64,000 nucleotides of DNA from Ricinus communis. Taxonomy: Eukaryota; Streptophyta; Magnoliopsida; Malpighiales; Euphorbiaceae. The stretch covers positions 62,001 through 126,000 of the forward strand of contig NC_063261.1 in assembly GCF_019578655.1 (NCBI RefSeq). Reading direction: 5' to 3'. A program made the translations under genes and the position numbers. The notes under the pieces are model-generated. The model searched no databases. It had not been told where the DNA came from and was given only the letters and a program-made list of their open reading frames with translations. Of the stretch, positions 42,097 through 54,474 are shown piece after piece (the stretch's first letter is position 1; the number at the start of each line of letters is the position of its first letter).

Positions 42097-45000
42097 TTGT
42101 TTGCTAATATGGACAAATATACCCCTCTTACGGTGTTGTTTTCTAATATTGATCAAAATACGCCTTTTACAGGGTTGTTTTCTTATATTAAAAAAATTAC
42201 CACTTTTTTGGCGTTGTTTTCTCATTTTGAAAGATATACCCCTCTTATGGGGTTGGTTTCTAGTATTGATAAATGTACCCCTATTACAGGGTTCTTTTCT
42301 CATATTGACAAATATACCCCTCTTACGGGGTTGTTATCTCATATTAAAAAATATACAACTTTTTTGGAGTTGTTTTCTCATTTCTAAAGATATACCCTTT
42401 CTCATATTAAGAAAGTTACCACTTTTTTGGCGTTGTTTTCTCATTTTGAAAGATGTACCCCTCTTACGAGGTTGGTTTCTAGTATTGACAAATGTACCCC
42501 TGTTACGGGATTGTTTTCTCATATTGACAAATATACCCCTCTTACAGGGTTGTTTTCTAATATTGACAAATATACCCTTCTCGCGGGTTGTTTCTCAAAT
42601 TGAAAGATATACCCCTCTTACAGGGTTGTTTTCCCATATTAACAAATATACCCCTCTTACGGGGTTGTTATCTCATATTAAAAAATATACCACTTTTTTG
42701 GAGTTGTTTTTTCATTTTTAAAGATATACCCCTCTAACGGGGTTTGTTTGCTAATATGGATAAATATACCCCTCTTACAGTATTGTTTTCTAATATTGAC
42801 AAAAATACGCCTTTTACGGGGTTGTTCTCTCATATTAAAAAAAATTACCACTTTTTTGGCGTTCTTTTCTCATTTTGAAAAATGTACCCCTCTTATGGGG
42901 TTGGTTTCTAGTATTGATAAATGTACCCCTATTACGGGGTTGTTTTCTCATATTGACAAATATACCCCTCTTACGGGGTTGTTATCTCATATTAAAAAAT
43001 ATACCACTTTTTTGGAGTTGTTTTCTCATTTCTAAAGATATACCCCTCTTACGGGGTTTGTTTTCTAATATTGACAAATATACCCCTCTTACGGGGTTGT
43101 TTTCTAATATTGACAAAAATACGCCTCTTACGGGTTTGTTTTCTCATATTAAAAATTTACCACTTTTTTGGCGTTGTTTTCTCATTTTGAAGATATACCC
43201 TCCACTTTTTGTTGTTTTCTTGTACCCACTATTTTGAGATGGGTTGGTTTCTAGTATTGACAAATGTACCCCTGTTAAGGGGTTGTTTTCTCATATTGAC
43301 AAATATACCACTCTTACAGGGTTGTTTTCCAATATTGACAAATATACTCCTCTTACGGGATTGTTTTATCATATTAAAAAATATACCATTTTTTTGGGGT
43401 TGTTTACTCATTTTGAAAGATATATCCCTCTTACGGGGTTGTTATCTAATATTGATAAATTTACCCCTCTTATGGGGTTGTTTTCTCATATTGAACAATA
43501 TACACCTCTTACACGGTTGTTTTCTGATATTGACAAATATACCACTTTTTTGAGGCTATTTACTAATTTTGAAAGATATATCCCTCTTACCCCCATATCG
43601 ACAAATATACCCCTCTTACGGAGTTGTTTTGTCATATTGACAAATATAACCCTCTTATGGGGTTGTTTTCTAATGTTGACAAATATACCCCTCTTACGGG
43701 GCTATTTTCGGATATTGACAAATACACACCTCTTACGAGGTTGTTTTCTAATATTGACAAATATACCCCTCTAACGGCGTTGTTTTCTCATATTGACAAA
43801 TATACCCCTCTTACAGGGTTGTTTTCTAATATTGACAAATATACCCTTCTCGCGGGTTATTTCTCAAATTGAAAAATATACCCCTTTTATAGGGTTGTTT
43901 TCCCATATTAACAAATATACCTCTCTTACGGGGTTGTTATCTCATATTAAAAAGTATACCACTTTTTTAGAGTTGTTTTTTCATTTTTAAAGATATACCC
44001 CTCTAACGGGGTTTGTTTGCTAATATGGACAAATATACCCCTCTTACGGTGTTGTTTTCTAATAGTGATAAAAATACGCCTTTTACGGGGTTGTTCTCTC
44101 ATATTAAAAAAATTACTACTTTTTTGGCGTTGTTTTCTCATTTTGAAAAATGTACCCCTCTTATGGGGTTGGTTTCTAGTATTGATAAATGTACCCCTAT
44201 TACGGGGTTGTTTTCTCATATTGACAAATATACCCCTCTTACGGGGTTGTTATCTCATATTAAAAAATATACCACTTTTTTGGAGTTGTTTTCTCATTTC
44301 TAAAGATATACCCCTATTGACAAATATACCCCTCTTACGAGGTTGTTTTCTAATATTGACAAAAATACGCCTTTTACGGAGTTGTTTTCTCATATTAAAA
44401 AATTTACCACTTTTTTGGCGTTGTTTCCTCATTTTGAAAGATGTACCCCTTTTACGGGGTTGGTTTCTAGTATTGACAAATGTACCCCTGTTACGGGGTT
44501 ATTTTTTCATATTGAGAAATATACCCCTCTTACAGGGTTGTTTTCCAATATTGACAAATATACCCTTCTCGCGGGTTGTTTCTCAAATTGAAAGATATAC
44601 CCCTCTTACAGGGTTGTTTTCTCATATTGTCAAATATACTCCTCTTACGGGGTTGTTTTATCATATTAAAAAATATACCTTTTTTTGGGGTTGTTTACTC
44701 ATTTTGAAAGATATATCCCTCTTACAGGGATGTTATCTAATATTGACAAATTTACCCCTCTTATGGGGTTGTTTTCTCATATTGAACAATATACACCTCT
44801 TACAGGGTTGTTTTCTGATATTGACAAACACCCCTCTTGCGGGTTTTTTTCTCATATTAATAAATATACCCCTCTTACGGGGTTCTTTTCTAATATTGAC
44901 AAATATACCCCTCTTTCGAGATTGTTTTCTCATATTGAAAGATATACCCCTCTTACGGGGTTGTTTTCTAAAATTAACAAATATATCGCTCGTACGGGTT

Positions 45001-45590
45001 GTTCTCTCATATTGACAAATATACCCCTTTTACGAGGTTTTTTCTAATATTGACAAATATACCCCTCTTACGGGGTTGTTTTCTCATATTGAAAGATATA
45101 CCCCTCTTACGGTGTTTATTTCTCATATTGACACATATACCCCTCTTACGGGGTTATTTTCTCGTATTAAAAAATATACCACCTTTTTGGGGTTGTTTAC
45201 TCATTTTGAAAGATATATCCTTCTTACGGGGTTGTTTTCTAATACTGACAAATATAACCCCTCTTACGGGGTTATTTTCATATTGACAAATATACCCCTC
45301 TTACGGGGTTGTCTTCGCATATTAAAAAATATACCACTTTTTTGAGGCTGTTTACTAATTTTGAAAGATATATCCCTCTTACCCCCATATCGACAAATAT
45401 ACCCCTCTTACGGAGTTGTTTTCTCATATTGACAAATATAACCCTCTTACAGGGTTGTTTTCTAATGTTAACAAATATACCCCTCTTACGGGGCTATTTT
45501 TTGATATTGACAAATACACACCTCTTACGAGGTTGTTTTCTGATATTGACAAATATACCCCCTCTTACGGGTTTTTTTTTCTCATATTGA
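42097..45590 (+). repeat. Local higher-order duplications in the right satellite block
   Basis: The block beginning at 42097 recurs at 44013 (offset about 1916 bp), with a partial copy at 42744. The block around 43244-43774 recurs at about 44470-45590 with the same unusual junction CCCCCATATCGAC (offset 1794 bp). These copies share several private variants, such as TTGACAAAAATACGCC, so they are recent relative to the surrounding monomers. Confidence 0.65.
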
Positions 45591-48500
45591 TAAATATACG
45601 CATCTTACGGTGTTGTTTTCTAACATTGACAAATACACCCCTCTTACAGGGTTGTTTTCTGATATTGAAAGATATACCCCTCTTACGGGGTTATTTTCTA
45701 ACATTAACAAATATACCCCTCTTACGGGTTGTTCTCTCATCTTGACACATATACCCCTCTTACAGGTTGTTTTCTAATATCAACAAATACACCCCTCTTA
45801 CAGGGTTGTTTTCTCATTTTGACAAATATACCCCTCTTACGGGTTGTTCTCTCATATTGACACATATACCCCTCTTACGGGTTGTTTTTGTCATATTGAC
45901 ACATATACCCCTCTTACGGGTTGTTTTCTAACATTGACAAATACACCCCTCTTACAGGGTTGTTTTCTCATTTTGACAAATATACCCCTCTCACGGGGTT
46001 GTTTTCTAACATTGATAAATATACCCCTCTTACGGGTTGTTCTCTCATATTGACACATATACCCCTCTTACGGGCTTATTTTCTAATATTGACAAACACA
46101 CCCCTCTTACAGGGTTGTTTTCTTATATTGAAAGATATACCCCTCTTACGGGGTTGTTTTCTCATATTGACATATATACCCCTCACACGGGGTTGTTTTC
46201 TAGTGTCGACAAATGTACCCCTCTTACGGGGTTGTTTTCTCATATTATAAAATACACCACTTTTTTTGGGTTGTTTTCTAATTTTGAATGATATATCCCT
46301 CTTACGGGGTTGTTTTCTAATATTGACAAATATACAACTCTTAGGGGTTATTTCCTCATTTTGACAAATATACCCCTCTTACGGGGTTGTTTTCTCATAT
46401 TGATAAATATACCCCCTTTACGGGGTTGTCTTTTCATATTAACAAATGTACCCCTCTAACGGGGTTGTTTTCTCATATTAAAAAATATACTACTTTTCTG
46501 GAGTTGTTTCCTTATTTTGAAAGATATATCCCACTTCGGGGTTGTTTTCTAATATTGACAAATATATCCCACTTACGGTGTTGTTTTCTCATATTGACAA
46601 ATATACCCCTCTAACGACGTTATTTTCTCATATTATAAAATATACCAATTTTTTGGGGTTGTTTTGTCATTTTGAAAGATATACCCCTCTTACGGTGTTG
46701 TTTTCTCATGTTAACAAATATACTCCTACTACAGGGTTGTTTTCTCCTATTAAAAATTATACCACTTTTTTGGGGTTGTTTTCTCATTTTTAAAGATATA
46801 CCCCTCTTACGGGGTTGTTTTCTTATATTAACAAATACACCCCTTTTACGGGGTTGTTTTCTCATATTATAAAATATACCACTTTTTTTGGGTTTTTTTT
46901 TTTTCATTTCAAAAGATATATCCCACTTTCGGGGTTACTTTTTAATATCGACAAATATATACCTCTTACAGGGTTATTTTCTCATATTAAAAAATATACC
47001 CCTCTTATGGGGTTGTTTTCTCATATTGATAAATATACCACTTTTTTAGGTTGTTTTCACATTTTGAAAGATATATCCCTGTAACGGGGTTGTTTTCTAG
47101 TATTGATAAATATACCCCTCTTACGGGGTTGTTTTCTGATATTGACAAATATACCCTTCTTATGGGGTTATTTTCTGATATTGACAAATATACCCCTGTT
47201 ACGGGGTTCTTTTTTAATATTGTCAAATACATCCCTCTTACGGGGTTGGTTTCTTATATTGTCAAATATACTCCTCTTACGGGGTTGTTTTCTCATATTA
47301 AAAAATATACCACTTTTTTGGGGTTGTTTTCTCATTATGAAAGATATACCCCTCTTACGGGGTTGTTTTTTAATATTGACAAATACGTCCCTCTTACGGC
47401 GTTGTTTTTTGATATTGACAAATATACCCCTCTTACGGGGTTGTTTTCTCATAATGACAAATATACCCTTTTTGCGAGGTTGTTTTCTCATATTTTTAAA
47501 TATACCACTTTAATGGGGTTGTTTTCTCATTTTGAAATTATTAGCACTATTATGGGGTTGTTTTCTCATATTAACAAATATACCCCTATTACAGGATTGT
47601 TTTCTCATATTAAAAATTATACCACTTTTTGGGGCTGTTTTCTCATATTGAAAGATATATCACTCTTACGGGGTCATTTTCTAATATTGACAATTATACA
47701 CCTCTTACGGGGTTGTTTTCTCATACTGACAAATATACCCCTGTTATGGGGTTGTTTTCTCATATTAACAAATATAACACTTTTTTGGGGTTGTTTTCCC
47801 ATTTTGAAAGATATATCCCTCTAACGGGGTTATTTTCTAGTATTGACAAATATACCCCTCTTACGGGGTTGTTTTCTCATATTATAAAATACACCACTTT
47901 TTTGGGGTTGTTTTCTCATTTTGAAAGATATATCCCTCTCAGGGAGTTATTTTCTGATATTGACAAATATACCCCTCTTACGGGATTGTTTTCTCCTATT
48001 AAAAAATATACAACTTTTTTGGGGTTGTTTTCTCATTATAAAAGATATACCCCTCTTACGGGGTTATTTTTAAATATTGACAAAAATATCCCTCCTACGG
48101 GATTGTGTTCTCATATTGACAAATGTACCCTTCTTATGGGGTTGTTTTATCATATTATAAAATATACCAATTTTTTTTGGGTTGTTTTCTCATTTTGATA
48201 GATATACCACTCTCACGGGGTTGTTTTCTCATATTAACAAATATACGCCTATTATAGGGTTGATTTCTCATATTAAAAATTATACTACTTTTTGGGGTTG
48301 TTTTCTCATTCTGAAAGATATATCCCTCTTACGGTGTTGTTTAATAATATTGACAAATATACCTATGTTGCGGGGTTGTTTTCCCATATTATAAAATACA
48401 CTATTTTTTTGGGGTTGTTTAATCATTTTGAAAGATATATCCCTCTAACGTTGTTGTTTTCTAATATTGACAAATATACACCTCTCACGGGGTTGTTTTC

Positions 48501-50939
48501 TCATATTGACAAATATACCCCTCTTATAGGGTTGTTTTCCCATATTGACAAATATACCCCTCTTACGGGGTTGTTTTCTCATATTATTAAATATACTAAT
48601 TTTTTAGGGTTATTTTCTCATATTGACAAATATACCCCTCTTACAGGGTTGTTTTCTCATATTAAAAAATAGACCACTTTTTGGGGTCATTTTCTCATTT
48701 TAAAAGATATATCCCTCTTACGGGGTTATTCTATAATATTGACAAATATACTGCTCTTACGGGGTTGTTCTCTTGTATTATAAAATACACCATTTTTTTG
48801 AAGTTGTTTTCTCATTTTGTAAGATATATCCCTCTTACGGGGTTGTTATGTAATATTGACAAATATAGCCCTCTTACGGGGTTGTTTTCTAATATTGAGA
48901 AATACACCCCTCTTACGGAATTATTTTCTCATATTGACAAATATACCCCTCTTACGGGATTGTTTTCTAATATTGACAAATATATTACGGGGTTGTTTTC
49001 TAATATTGATAAATATACCCCTCTTACGGGTTATTTTCTCATATTGACAAATATACCCCTCTTACAGGGTTGTTTTCTCATATTAAAAAAATACCACTTT
49101 TTTGGGGTTGCTTTCTAATTTTGAAATATATACCCCTCTTATAGGATTATTTTCTCATATTAAAAAAATACCACTTTTTTGGGGTTGCTTTCTAATTTTG
49201 AAATATATACCCCTCTTATAGGATTATTTTCTCATATTAACAAATATACCCCTGTTACAGGGTTGTTTTCTCATATTAAAAAAATACCACTTTTTTGGGT
49301 CATTTTCTCATTTTTAAAGATATATCCCTCTTACGGGATTAGTTTATAATATTGACAAATATACCCCTCTTACGGGGTTGTTCACTCGTACTATAAAATA
49401 CACCATTTTTTTTGGGGTTATTTTCTCATTTTGAAAGATATATCCCTGTTACGGGGTTGTTCTCTAATATTGACAAATATACCCCACTTACGGGATTGTT
49501 TTTTCATATTGACAAATATGCTCCTCTTACGGGGTTGTTTTCTAATATTGACAAATATACTCCTCTTATAGGGTTGTTTTCTGATATTGACAAATATACC
49601 CCTCTCACGGGTTGTTTTCTCATATTGACAAATATACCCCTCTTACGGGGTTGTTTCCTTATATTAAAAAATATGTCACAGTTCTGGGGTTGTTTTCTCC
49701 TTATGAAAGGTATACCTCTCTTATGGTGTTTTTTTTTCTAATATTAACAAATATACCCCTCCAACGAGGTTGTTTTCTCATATTAACAAATATACCCTTC
49801 TTATGGGATTATTTTTTCAGATTGACAAATATACCCCTCTTGCGGGGTTGTTTTCTCATTATGAAATATATACCCCTCTTACGAGGTTGTTTTCTCATAT
49901 TGACAAATATAACCCTCTTACGGGGTTGTTTTCTCATATTATAAAATATACCACTATTTAGGGCTTGTTTTCTCATTTTGAAAGATATATCCCTCTTACG
50001 GGGTTGTTTTCTAATATTGACAAATATACCTCTCTTACAGGGTTGTTTTCTCATATTAACAAATATACCCCTCTTACGAGGTTGTTTTCTCATATTAAAA
50101 AATATACCACTTTTTAGAGGATGTTTTCTCATTTTGAAAGATATAGCCTTCTTACAGGGTTGTTCTCTTATATTATAAAATACACCATTTTTTTGTGGTT
50201 GTTTTCTTATTTTGAAAGATATATCCCTCTTACGGAGTTATTTTCTAATATTGACAAATATACCACTCTTATGTGGTTGTTTTCTCATATTGACAAATAT
50301 ACCCCTTTTGCGGTTGTTTTCTCATTTTGAAAGATATATCCCTCTTAGGGGGTTGTTTTCTAATATTCACAAATATACACCTCTTACGGGGTTATTTTCT
50401 CATATTGACAAATATACCCCTCTTACGGGGTCGTTTTCTCATATTAAATGATATACCACTTTTTTGGGGTTGTTTTCTCATTTTGAAAGATATAGCCCTC
50501 TTACGGGGTTGTTTTCTAATATTGACAAATATACCCACTTTACGGGGTTGTTTTCTCATATTGAAAAATATAACACTTTTTAGGGGTTGTTTACTCATTT
50601 TGAAAGATATAGCCCTCTTACAGGGTTGTTCTCTCATATTATAAAATACACTATTTTTTTGGGGTTGTTGTCTCATTTTGAAAGATATAGCCCTCTTACG
50701 GGGTTGTTTTCTAATATTGACAAATTTACCCCTTTTACGTGGTTGTTTTCTCATATTGGCAAATATACCCCTCTTACAGGGTTGTTTTCTCATATTATAA
50801 AATAAACCACTTTTTAGGGGTTGTTTTCTCATATTAAATAATATACCACTTTTAAGTGGTTGTTCTCTCATTTTGAAAGATATAGCCCTCTTACAGGGTT
50901 GTTTTCTAATATTAACAAATATACCCCTCTCACGGGGTT

Positions 50940-50944
50940 GTTTT
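50940..50944 (+). repeat. Target-site duplication GTTTT, left copy
   Basis: These five bases of satellite directly precede the LTR terminus TGTAATACCC and are repeated after the other LTR terminus at 62219-62223. Removing the insert and one copy restores an uninterrupted satellite monomer. Confidence 0.9.
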
Positions 50945-51139
50945 TGTAATACCCAGAAATTTTCTTTAATAGTGATTATATTAATAATGATTAATAATGA
51001 GTTTTTATTTAAATTAATTTTAATTTTTATTCGGTTTTATTGGAATGAATTAAATGATAATTTTAATGCTAGATAAATAAGAAGTTATTTTCTATATCCT
51101 ATTAGTTTGAATTTTTAAGAAATTATTTAAGTAAATTAT
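50945..51139 (+). mobile_element. Solo LTR of a Tekay/Del-like Ty3/gypsy element, left part
   Basis: The LTR begins TGTAATACCC, a common start of Tekay/Del-type chromovirus LTRs, and is interrupted after 195 bp by the nested pararetrovirus. It continues at 59392. The combined length without the virus is about 3,022 bp. The sequence is AT-rich and has no coding potential. Confidence 0.8.
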
Positions 51140-51241
51140 TTAAGAACGAGATCTAGAAAATAGAAGAAAATAATAAGCAGTGAAGATTTAGATCTAAGTT
51201 CGTGGTGTTGGTAACCAGACTCACACTTTCACAGCCTGTGG
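51140..51241 (-). repeat. Terminal redundancy of the pararetrovirus, 3'-side copy
   Basis: These 102 bp match 59290-59391 with three differences, all A-for-G or T-for-C in this copy and two of them at CpG sites. The repeat starts with TTAA, which is also the host sequence at the opposite junction. The segment belongs to the untranslated leader just upstream of the primer-binding site in the circular genome. Confidence 0.9.
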
Positions 51242-51680
51242 GAGCTTTAAATGCTCTTGCAGAATTTGTTTTCCAGCCTATAAACTTATAGATCTGAAAA
51301 TAAATTTGAACAGAAATAATCAGCAAGTTTCTGATGTGCGGGATCCTCTTACGAGGGCAAGCCACGGAGCATCGCTTGATGATGGGGAAAGAAGAAGAAG
51401 ATAGATAAAGAAGATAAACTTTGAATTGCTTTATTAATAATAACAGACTTTGAACATGAACATATAAACAACTTTGAAAGCTTTAAACAAACATACAACT
51501 TTGTAAAACTTTGAAACAAGAAGAATATAGACTTACAAGAGGAGTTACAAGATTTCTCTCTCTCTTACTCACTCTTTTCACTCTAATATCTTCTGTGAGA
51601 ACGAGATAACAGAAGAGCTTCTCTCTCTAGAATGCTTTCTTCTCTCTTCTAAGTTCTGAGTTCTTCTTTGGAGGACTCCT
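51242..51680 (-). promoter_or_regulatory. Viral transcript leader region (short ORFs, no main gene)
   Basis: This segment between the TATA box and the terminal repeat would be the start of the pregenomic RNA leader. It is rich in A/T and CT-repeat sequence, contains several CTTTGAA copies on the plus strand (51419, 51448, 51472, 51509), and has only a short minus-strand open frame of 70 codons (51365-51153), typical of the small upstream ORFs in pararetroviral leaders. I see no protein domain in it. Confidence 0.55.
51430..51435 (-). terminator. Poly(A) signal AATAAA of the pararetrovirus
   Basis: AATAAA on the minus strand lies about 245 bp downstream of the TATA box. This is where a caulimovirid terminally redundant transcript would be polyadenylated on its second pass. 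The motif is short and AT-rich sequence makes chance matches common, but the position fits. Confidence 0.55.
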
Positions 51681-51690
51681 CTATATATAG
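51681..51690 (-). promoter_or_regulatory. TATA box of the pararetroviral promoter (35S-like)
   Basis: CTATATATAG lies downstream of ORF2 in viral sense, just where caulimovirids place the promoter for pregenomic RNA. About 20 bp further upstream is the palindrome CCCGTGACGGG (51711-51721), which contains TGACG, the core of as-1-type elements known from the 35S promoter. The downstream sequence is pyrimidine- and GA-rich. Activity is inferred from position only. Confidence 0.65.
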
Positions 51691-52041
51691 AGGTCTTGGA
51701 GCTTTGGATACCCGTCACGGGCTTTGGATGCTTTAGTTAGTGGAGTAGAAATGATTCCACTTGTCTTCCACTTGTCTTTGGATTTTTGTGATAATGCTTC
51801 ACACACTTTGGAGACTTGTGATAATACCAACCATCTTTTGAAAAAGTTGTCGGCCATGCTTTGAAAGAATCTTTTGCCTTTTTGACTTTTCTTTTTCTTT
51901 TGTCTTTTGTCTTTTTCTTTTCTTTTCTTTTCTTTTTCTTTTTCTTTTGGGTTTTAATGTGGGCTTTTTGGCCCAACACAAACAACCTTGGGCTACCATT
52001 TCTGGTTTTCAACCCATGGGCTTTAAAGAAGGAGATAATAT

Positions 52042-53550
52042 TTATGAGACTTTGAATATCCCATAAAAATCGTCTCCAGCTGAATCATCCAGATCAAATG
52101 CAGCAGTACTGTCACTAGATGAGGACGATGAAGAGGCTTTGGATTTGCCTTTAGAAGAAGCTGTTTCAGACAACTGTTTTATTAGTTGTAGGAAATCTTC
52201 TTCGGTTTGGGCAGCAGCAAGCTTTGGAAGAAGAAAAGACTTCTGTGCCAAGAACGTTGTTTGTTCTTTAGGAGGAGGCAAGAAGTTATGTTTGGTCAGG
52301 AAGTTTTGGACGGCTTTTAGAGACAGTTTGTCCTGGTGGTTGAATTTATCCCACCATTTTACTTTGAATCTGCGGATAAGTGTAATTTCACCATCTGGAA
52401 GGAGATTGAAGTGAAAGTACCATACACATACCCAGGGCAGAAAGAAGTTTGAACAAAATAGAAGAAGCGGGGGAAAACGCCTTTCTATTGAGTTTGGTTT
52501 ATAATTTTCTTTGAAAAGGTTGAACAGAGGTAAGACCTCAGGGATGATGGTCTCAGGTACATTACCGTAGTAATTCCACCACTGTTTGAACCAATAAGAG
52601 ATTTTAGAAGTTTGGATAAGACTGGTGTCGAAGTAGAATAGCCAGGAGTGGCTTCTTCCTTCGTTTTGGATAAGAAAGGTATTGAACCAGGCTTGCTGGT
52701 AATCCCAATAAGAAAAAGAGGTGTTTAAGTTGGAAGGGTAGGTTCTTTTGATAGAAGTGAGAAAGGAACGAGGAGAGTGTAAATCCATACCCCAATCAGA
52801 CGGGTGAAGGATTCTTTGAATTGTGCATGTTGAATATGCAGGGTCTTTATGGGCTTTGTCTTTTTTGAAATGTTTGAACTTTGCAGAACCAGTAACCTCG
52901 AGGATTGACTGGTAGTAAGACTGCGGCTTTGAAGTGTTCCAGGGTTTGAAAAACCATCCTGGAGGGAAAATCTTTGAAACCAATTTGGAGGGGCTTTCTA
53001 TACAGAATCCTTCCTCAATGGTTAAAACGTTTTGAAAAATCGGTTTTTCCAAATACTCATTTGATTTAAAACGTTTTGATTGACTCAAAACAATCTCCTG
53101 AGAGTTTGGCTTTGAAAAACTGTTTGAACTTTGAGATAGATTTGGAGGGAAAATCTCTATCTCGGTATTTTAAAAAGGGATAGAAAGTATACCTTTACCC
53201 TTTGTAGAGGAAGAGGACGACTTTGGAGTTGCTTCTGGCTTTAGAATAATTTGTTTTGAGGATGGTTCAGACAGGGATTGAACCATTTGTCTTTTGTATT
53301 CTTCCATCCTTTGAATGAATTCAGGGTCTTGCTGGGCAAGCCACTCCTGAATTTGTCGGGTTTGATCAGCTTTGGAAGGATCCATTTTTTGAACTGGATC
53401 CGGTTGATCAATTTCTTCTTGGATTATCTCAGTCCAAGTTCTGATGGGCTTTGAAGTTGAAGGGAGAACTTCCTTCGCTGGGCTTTGAATATGGGCCGGC
53501 TTTGAACTAGCCGTAGACTTTTCTTCTTTGGCCTTCGATTTTCTTGGCAT
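52042..53550 (-). pseudogene. Pararetroviral ORF2, unknown function, one in-frame stop
   Basis: The ATG at 53550 lies 6 nt after the stop of the polymerase frame. The first 126 codons (rich in Lys, Ser and Pro, then an acidic Gln-rich stretch) end at a TAA at 53172-53170. The same frame then continues open, without further stops, to 52042, including a 348-codon stretch with an internal ATG at 53088. Total length is about 500 codons. The second part is rich in Phe, Trp and Tyr, with a serine run and an acidic tail near the C-terminus. I recognise no enzymatic motif. Position downstream of the polyprotein matches the ORF2 of unknown function in florendoviruses. A single stop in 1.5 kb suggests a fairly recent copy. 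Confidence 0.7.
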
Positions 53551-53556
53551 TTTGTA

Positions 53557-54474
53557 TCACTCCTGTTTTTGTAAGAACTCTCTGGTTAGAAAGTCAGGAA
53601 TAGAATTTGATTCTCCTCGAATAAATTCAATCTCAAAATCAAAAACAGATAAGATAGCTTGCCAACGGGCGAAAATCTGTTTCGAGGCTATATTTTGGAC
53701 ATCTTTTTGTAAAACTTCTTTTGCAGACTTGCAATCAATCCTTAAAAGAAATTTTTGATTTAAAAGATCGCTTTGAAATTTAGAAATACAGAGAACTATC
53801 GAAAGGATTTCCTTTTTGATAGTAGAATAATTCTTTTGGGTATCATTCCGTTGAAGGTAAGTAAACTGGACAATACATTCTTTGGAATTTTGAACTTGCT
53901 TTAGAATCCCACCATATCCTAACTCTGATGCATCCGTTTCTACAATCTTAAATGCAGAAGGATCAGCTAGATGTAGGCAAGGAATTTCTAAAATTTGTTT
54001 TTTAATGCTTTGGACTATCTTTGTATGCTGATCAGACCAAGGAGGAGGGTTTTTCCTTAGCCTATCATGCAGGGGCTTTGCGAGACAGTTTAAATTAGGA
54101 TAAAAATCCATGACATAATTTAAACTACCAAGAAATCTTTGAAGCTGAGTTTTTTCCAAAATTTTATCTGGAAACTTTGAAGTGAATGCAAGTGATCTCT
54201 CAATTGGAGTTATTGTACCCCGAGAGATGTAATGACCAAGAAATCTAATTTTCGTTTGAAAAAGAGATATCTTAGACTTTGAAACCACTAAACTATTTTT
54301 CTTAACAATATAGAAAAACGTTTCTAGGTGTTTAAAATGCTGTTCAATGAAATTTGAAAAGATTAAAACATCATCTATGTAGATAATGCAGAACTTTGAA
54401 AATGGATTAAAAATGTCATTCATGATTTCGAAATTCGGAAGGGCATTTTTAATCCAAAAGGCATCACATTCCAC
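53557..54474 (-). pseudogene. Pararetroviral RT C-terminal half and RNase H
   Basis: This 305-codon frame contains the RT active site YIDD at residues 32-35 and the following palm/thumb motifs, including the LGH-I segment (about 79-83). It then holds an RNase H domain with all four acidic positions visible: Asp181 in TDAS, Glu222, Asp247, and the Asp of the IPDFLTR motif near the end. The order RT then RNase H without integrase is characteristic of plant pararetroviruses. It overlaps the preceding RT frame by about 55 bp, and the two halves are separated by a frame change near 54450 at a short A run. ORF2 starts 6 nt after its stop. Confidence 0.85.

Larger units (their letters stand above)
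36859..50944 (+). repeat. 39-bp satellite array, right block
   Basis: The array continues in the same orientation after the gap. It is degraded until about 37190 and clean thereafter. The ATATATGCC marker monomer typical of the middle block occurs only at the start (about 37222), and monomer-type order differs from the left and middle blocks. Local duplications are present: a marker monomer with CTAATATGGACAAATATA recurs at about 42107, 42753 (variant) and 44022, and a rare CCCCCATATCGACAAATATA junction recurs at about 43590 and 45384. A short poor-quality patch lies at about 43130-43240. The array ends at GTTTT (50940-50944), the target-site duplication of the inserted LTR. Confidence 0.92.

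Noticed and set aside
5171..50944. CRISPR-like regular spacing of short repeats
   Set aside because: Repeats are contiguous 39-bp monomers with no unique spacers, and the genome is a plant.
5171..50944. G-quadruplex potential of the GGGG runs
   Set aside because: Runs are about 35 bases apart with one per monomer, too far for a standard intrastrand quadruplex.
51737..52012. Lys-rich small minus-strand frames just upstream of the viral TATA box
   Set aside because: They come from a pyrimidine-rich tract (about 51885-51950) and have no protein signature.
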